NCBI GenBank assembly: GCA_003661825.1
Contig: QMWW01000088.1
Coordinates: 1-5,041 of the forward strand
Direction of reading: 5' to 3'
DNA: 5,041 nucleotides
From: Thermoprotei archaeon
GTDB taxonomy: Archaea; Thermoproteota; Thermoprotei_A; Sulfolobales; Desulfurococcaceae
The notes under the pieces were generated by a model, which worked only from the letters and a program-made list of their open reading frames with translations, did no database searches and was not told the origin of the DNA. Positions 4,935-5,041 of the stretch are shown here, piece after piece (positions within the stretch are counted from its first letter, which is position 1; each line of letters opens with the position of its first letter). The position numbers and the translations under genes are program-made.

Positions 4935-5041
4935 GTGAGTAGTGGTAGAAACATGGTTTTTGAGGTTATTAGGAGGCAACCGATAGAGGATCTAGAGGTT
5001 GAGATCGTTGAGAGAAAGGGAAAAGGGCATCCCGATTACAT
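4935..5041 (+). CDS. Archaeal S-adenosylmethionine synthetase, N-terminal fragment (cut by window edge)
   Basis: This enzyme makes S-adenosylmethionine from methionine and ATP, the methyl donor for methyltransferases such as the two in this window. Only about 36 codons are present. They read MSSGRNMVFEV, then IRRQPIEDLEVEIVERKGKG, then HPDY. The combination RN-x-V-x-E near the start, P-I-x-x-x-EVEIVERKG and GHPD is the signature of the archaeal-type AdoMet synthetase, which is very different in sequence from bacterial MetK. GHPD lies in the ATP/methionine-binding region. The start is GTG at 4935, backed by GGTGGTG 7 bases upstream. An ATG at 4953 would remove six residues, including RN, and is less likely. 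The gene has its own promoter-like sequence, so it is probably not co-transcribed with rqc2. Confidence 0.92.
   Translation, partial: MSSGRNMVFEVIRRQPIEDLEVEIVERKGKGHPDY

Overview
This window looks like ordinary chromosome from a hyperthermophilic crenarchaeon, probably of the Desulfurococcales type. The evidence is archaeal gene content (NucS, an archaeal-type AdoMet synthetase, a UPF0282 metallo-beta-lactamase-fold protein, archaeal Rqc2/NFACT and an Sfm1-like SPOUT protein), arginine encoded mostly by AGA/AGG, short AT-rich TATA elements 23-32 bases before starts, very short intergenic gaps and several TTG/GTG starts. The genus is not fixed by the sequence. No mobile element, CRISPR array, tRNA or rRNA is visible.

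Layout: (1) On the minus strand, nucS (about 897 to 127) overlaps a downstream gene that begins near 164 and runs off the left edge. That gene has the N-terminus of a class I SAM-dependent methyltransferase. (2) A 64-base divergent promoter gap (898-961) separates nucS from a plus-strand pair. The pair is a UPF0282 metallo-hydrolase-like protein (962-1873) and an Sfm1-like SPOUT methyltransferase (1846-2478), whose reading frames overlap by 28 bases. (3) A small three-helix membrane protein lies on the minus strand (2470-2757). It converges on the SPOUT gene with a 9-base overlap of 3' ends. (4) A second divergent gap (2758-2830) leads to a full-length archaeal Rqc2/NFACT gene (2831-4855). (5) After a 79-base gap with its own promoter, the first 36 codons of AdoMet synthetase begin at 4935 and run off the right edge.

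Themes: DNA repair (NucS, with a possible C-terminal PCNA-binding motif), ribosome maintenance or quality control (Rqc2; the SPOUT protein, whose yeast relative Sfm1 methylates ribosomal protein uS3) and SAM metabolism (AdoMet synthetase and two SAM-dependent methyltransferases). The membrane protein has weak, unproven resemblance to EMC6. I do not see a clearly new system. The points most worth following are the Rqc2/SPOUT/membrane-protein neighbourhood, the Asp-to-Glu change in the Rqc2 N-domain, the variant PIP box of NucS encoded inside a gene overlap, and the two compact divergent promoters.
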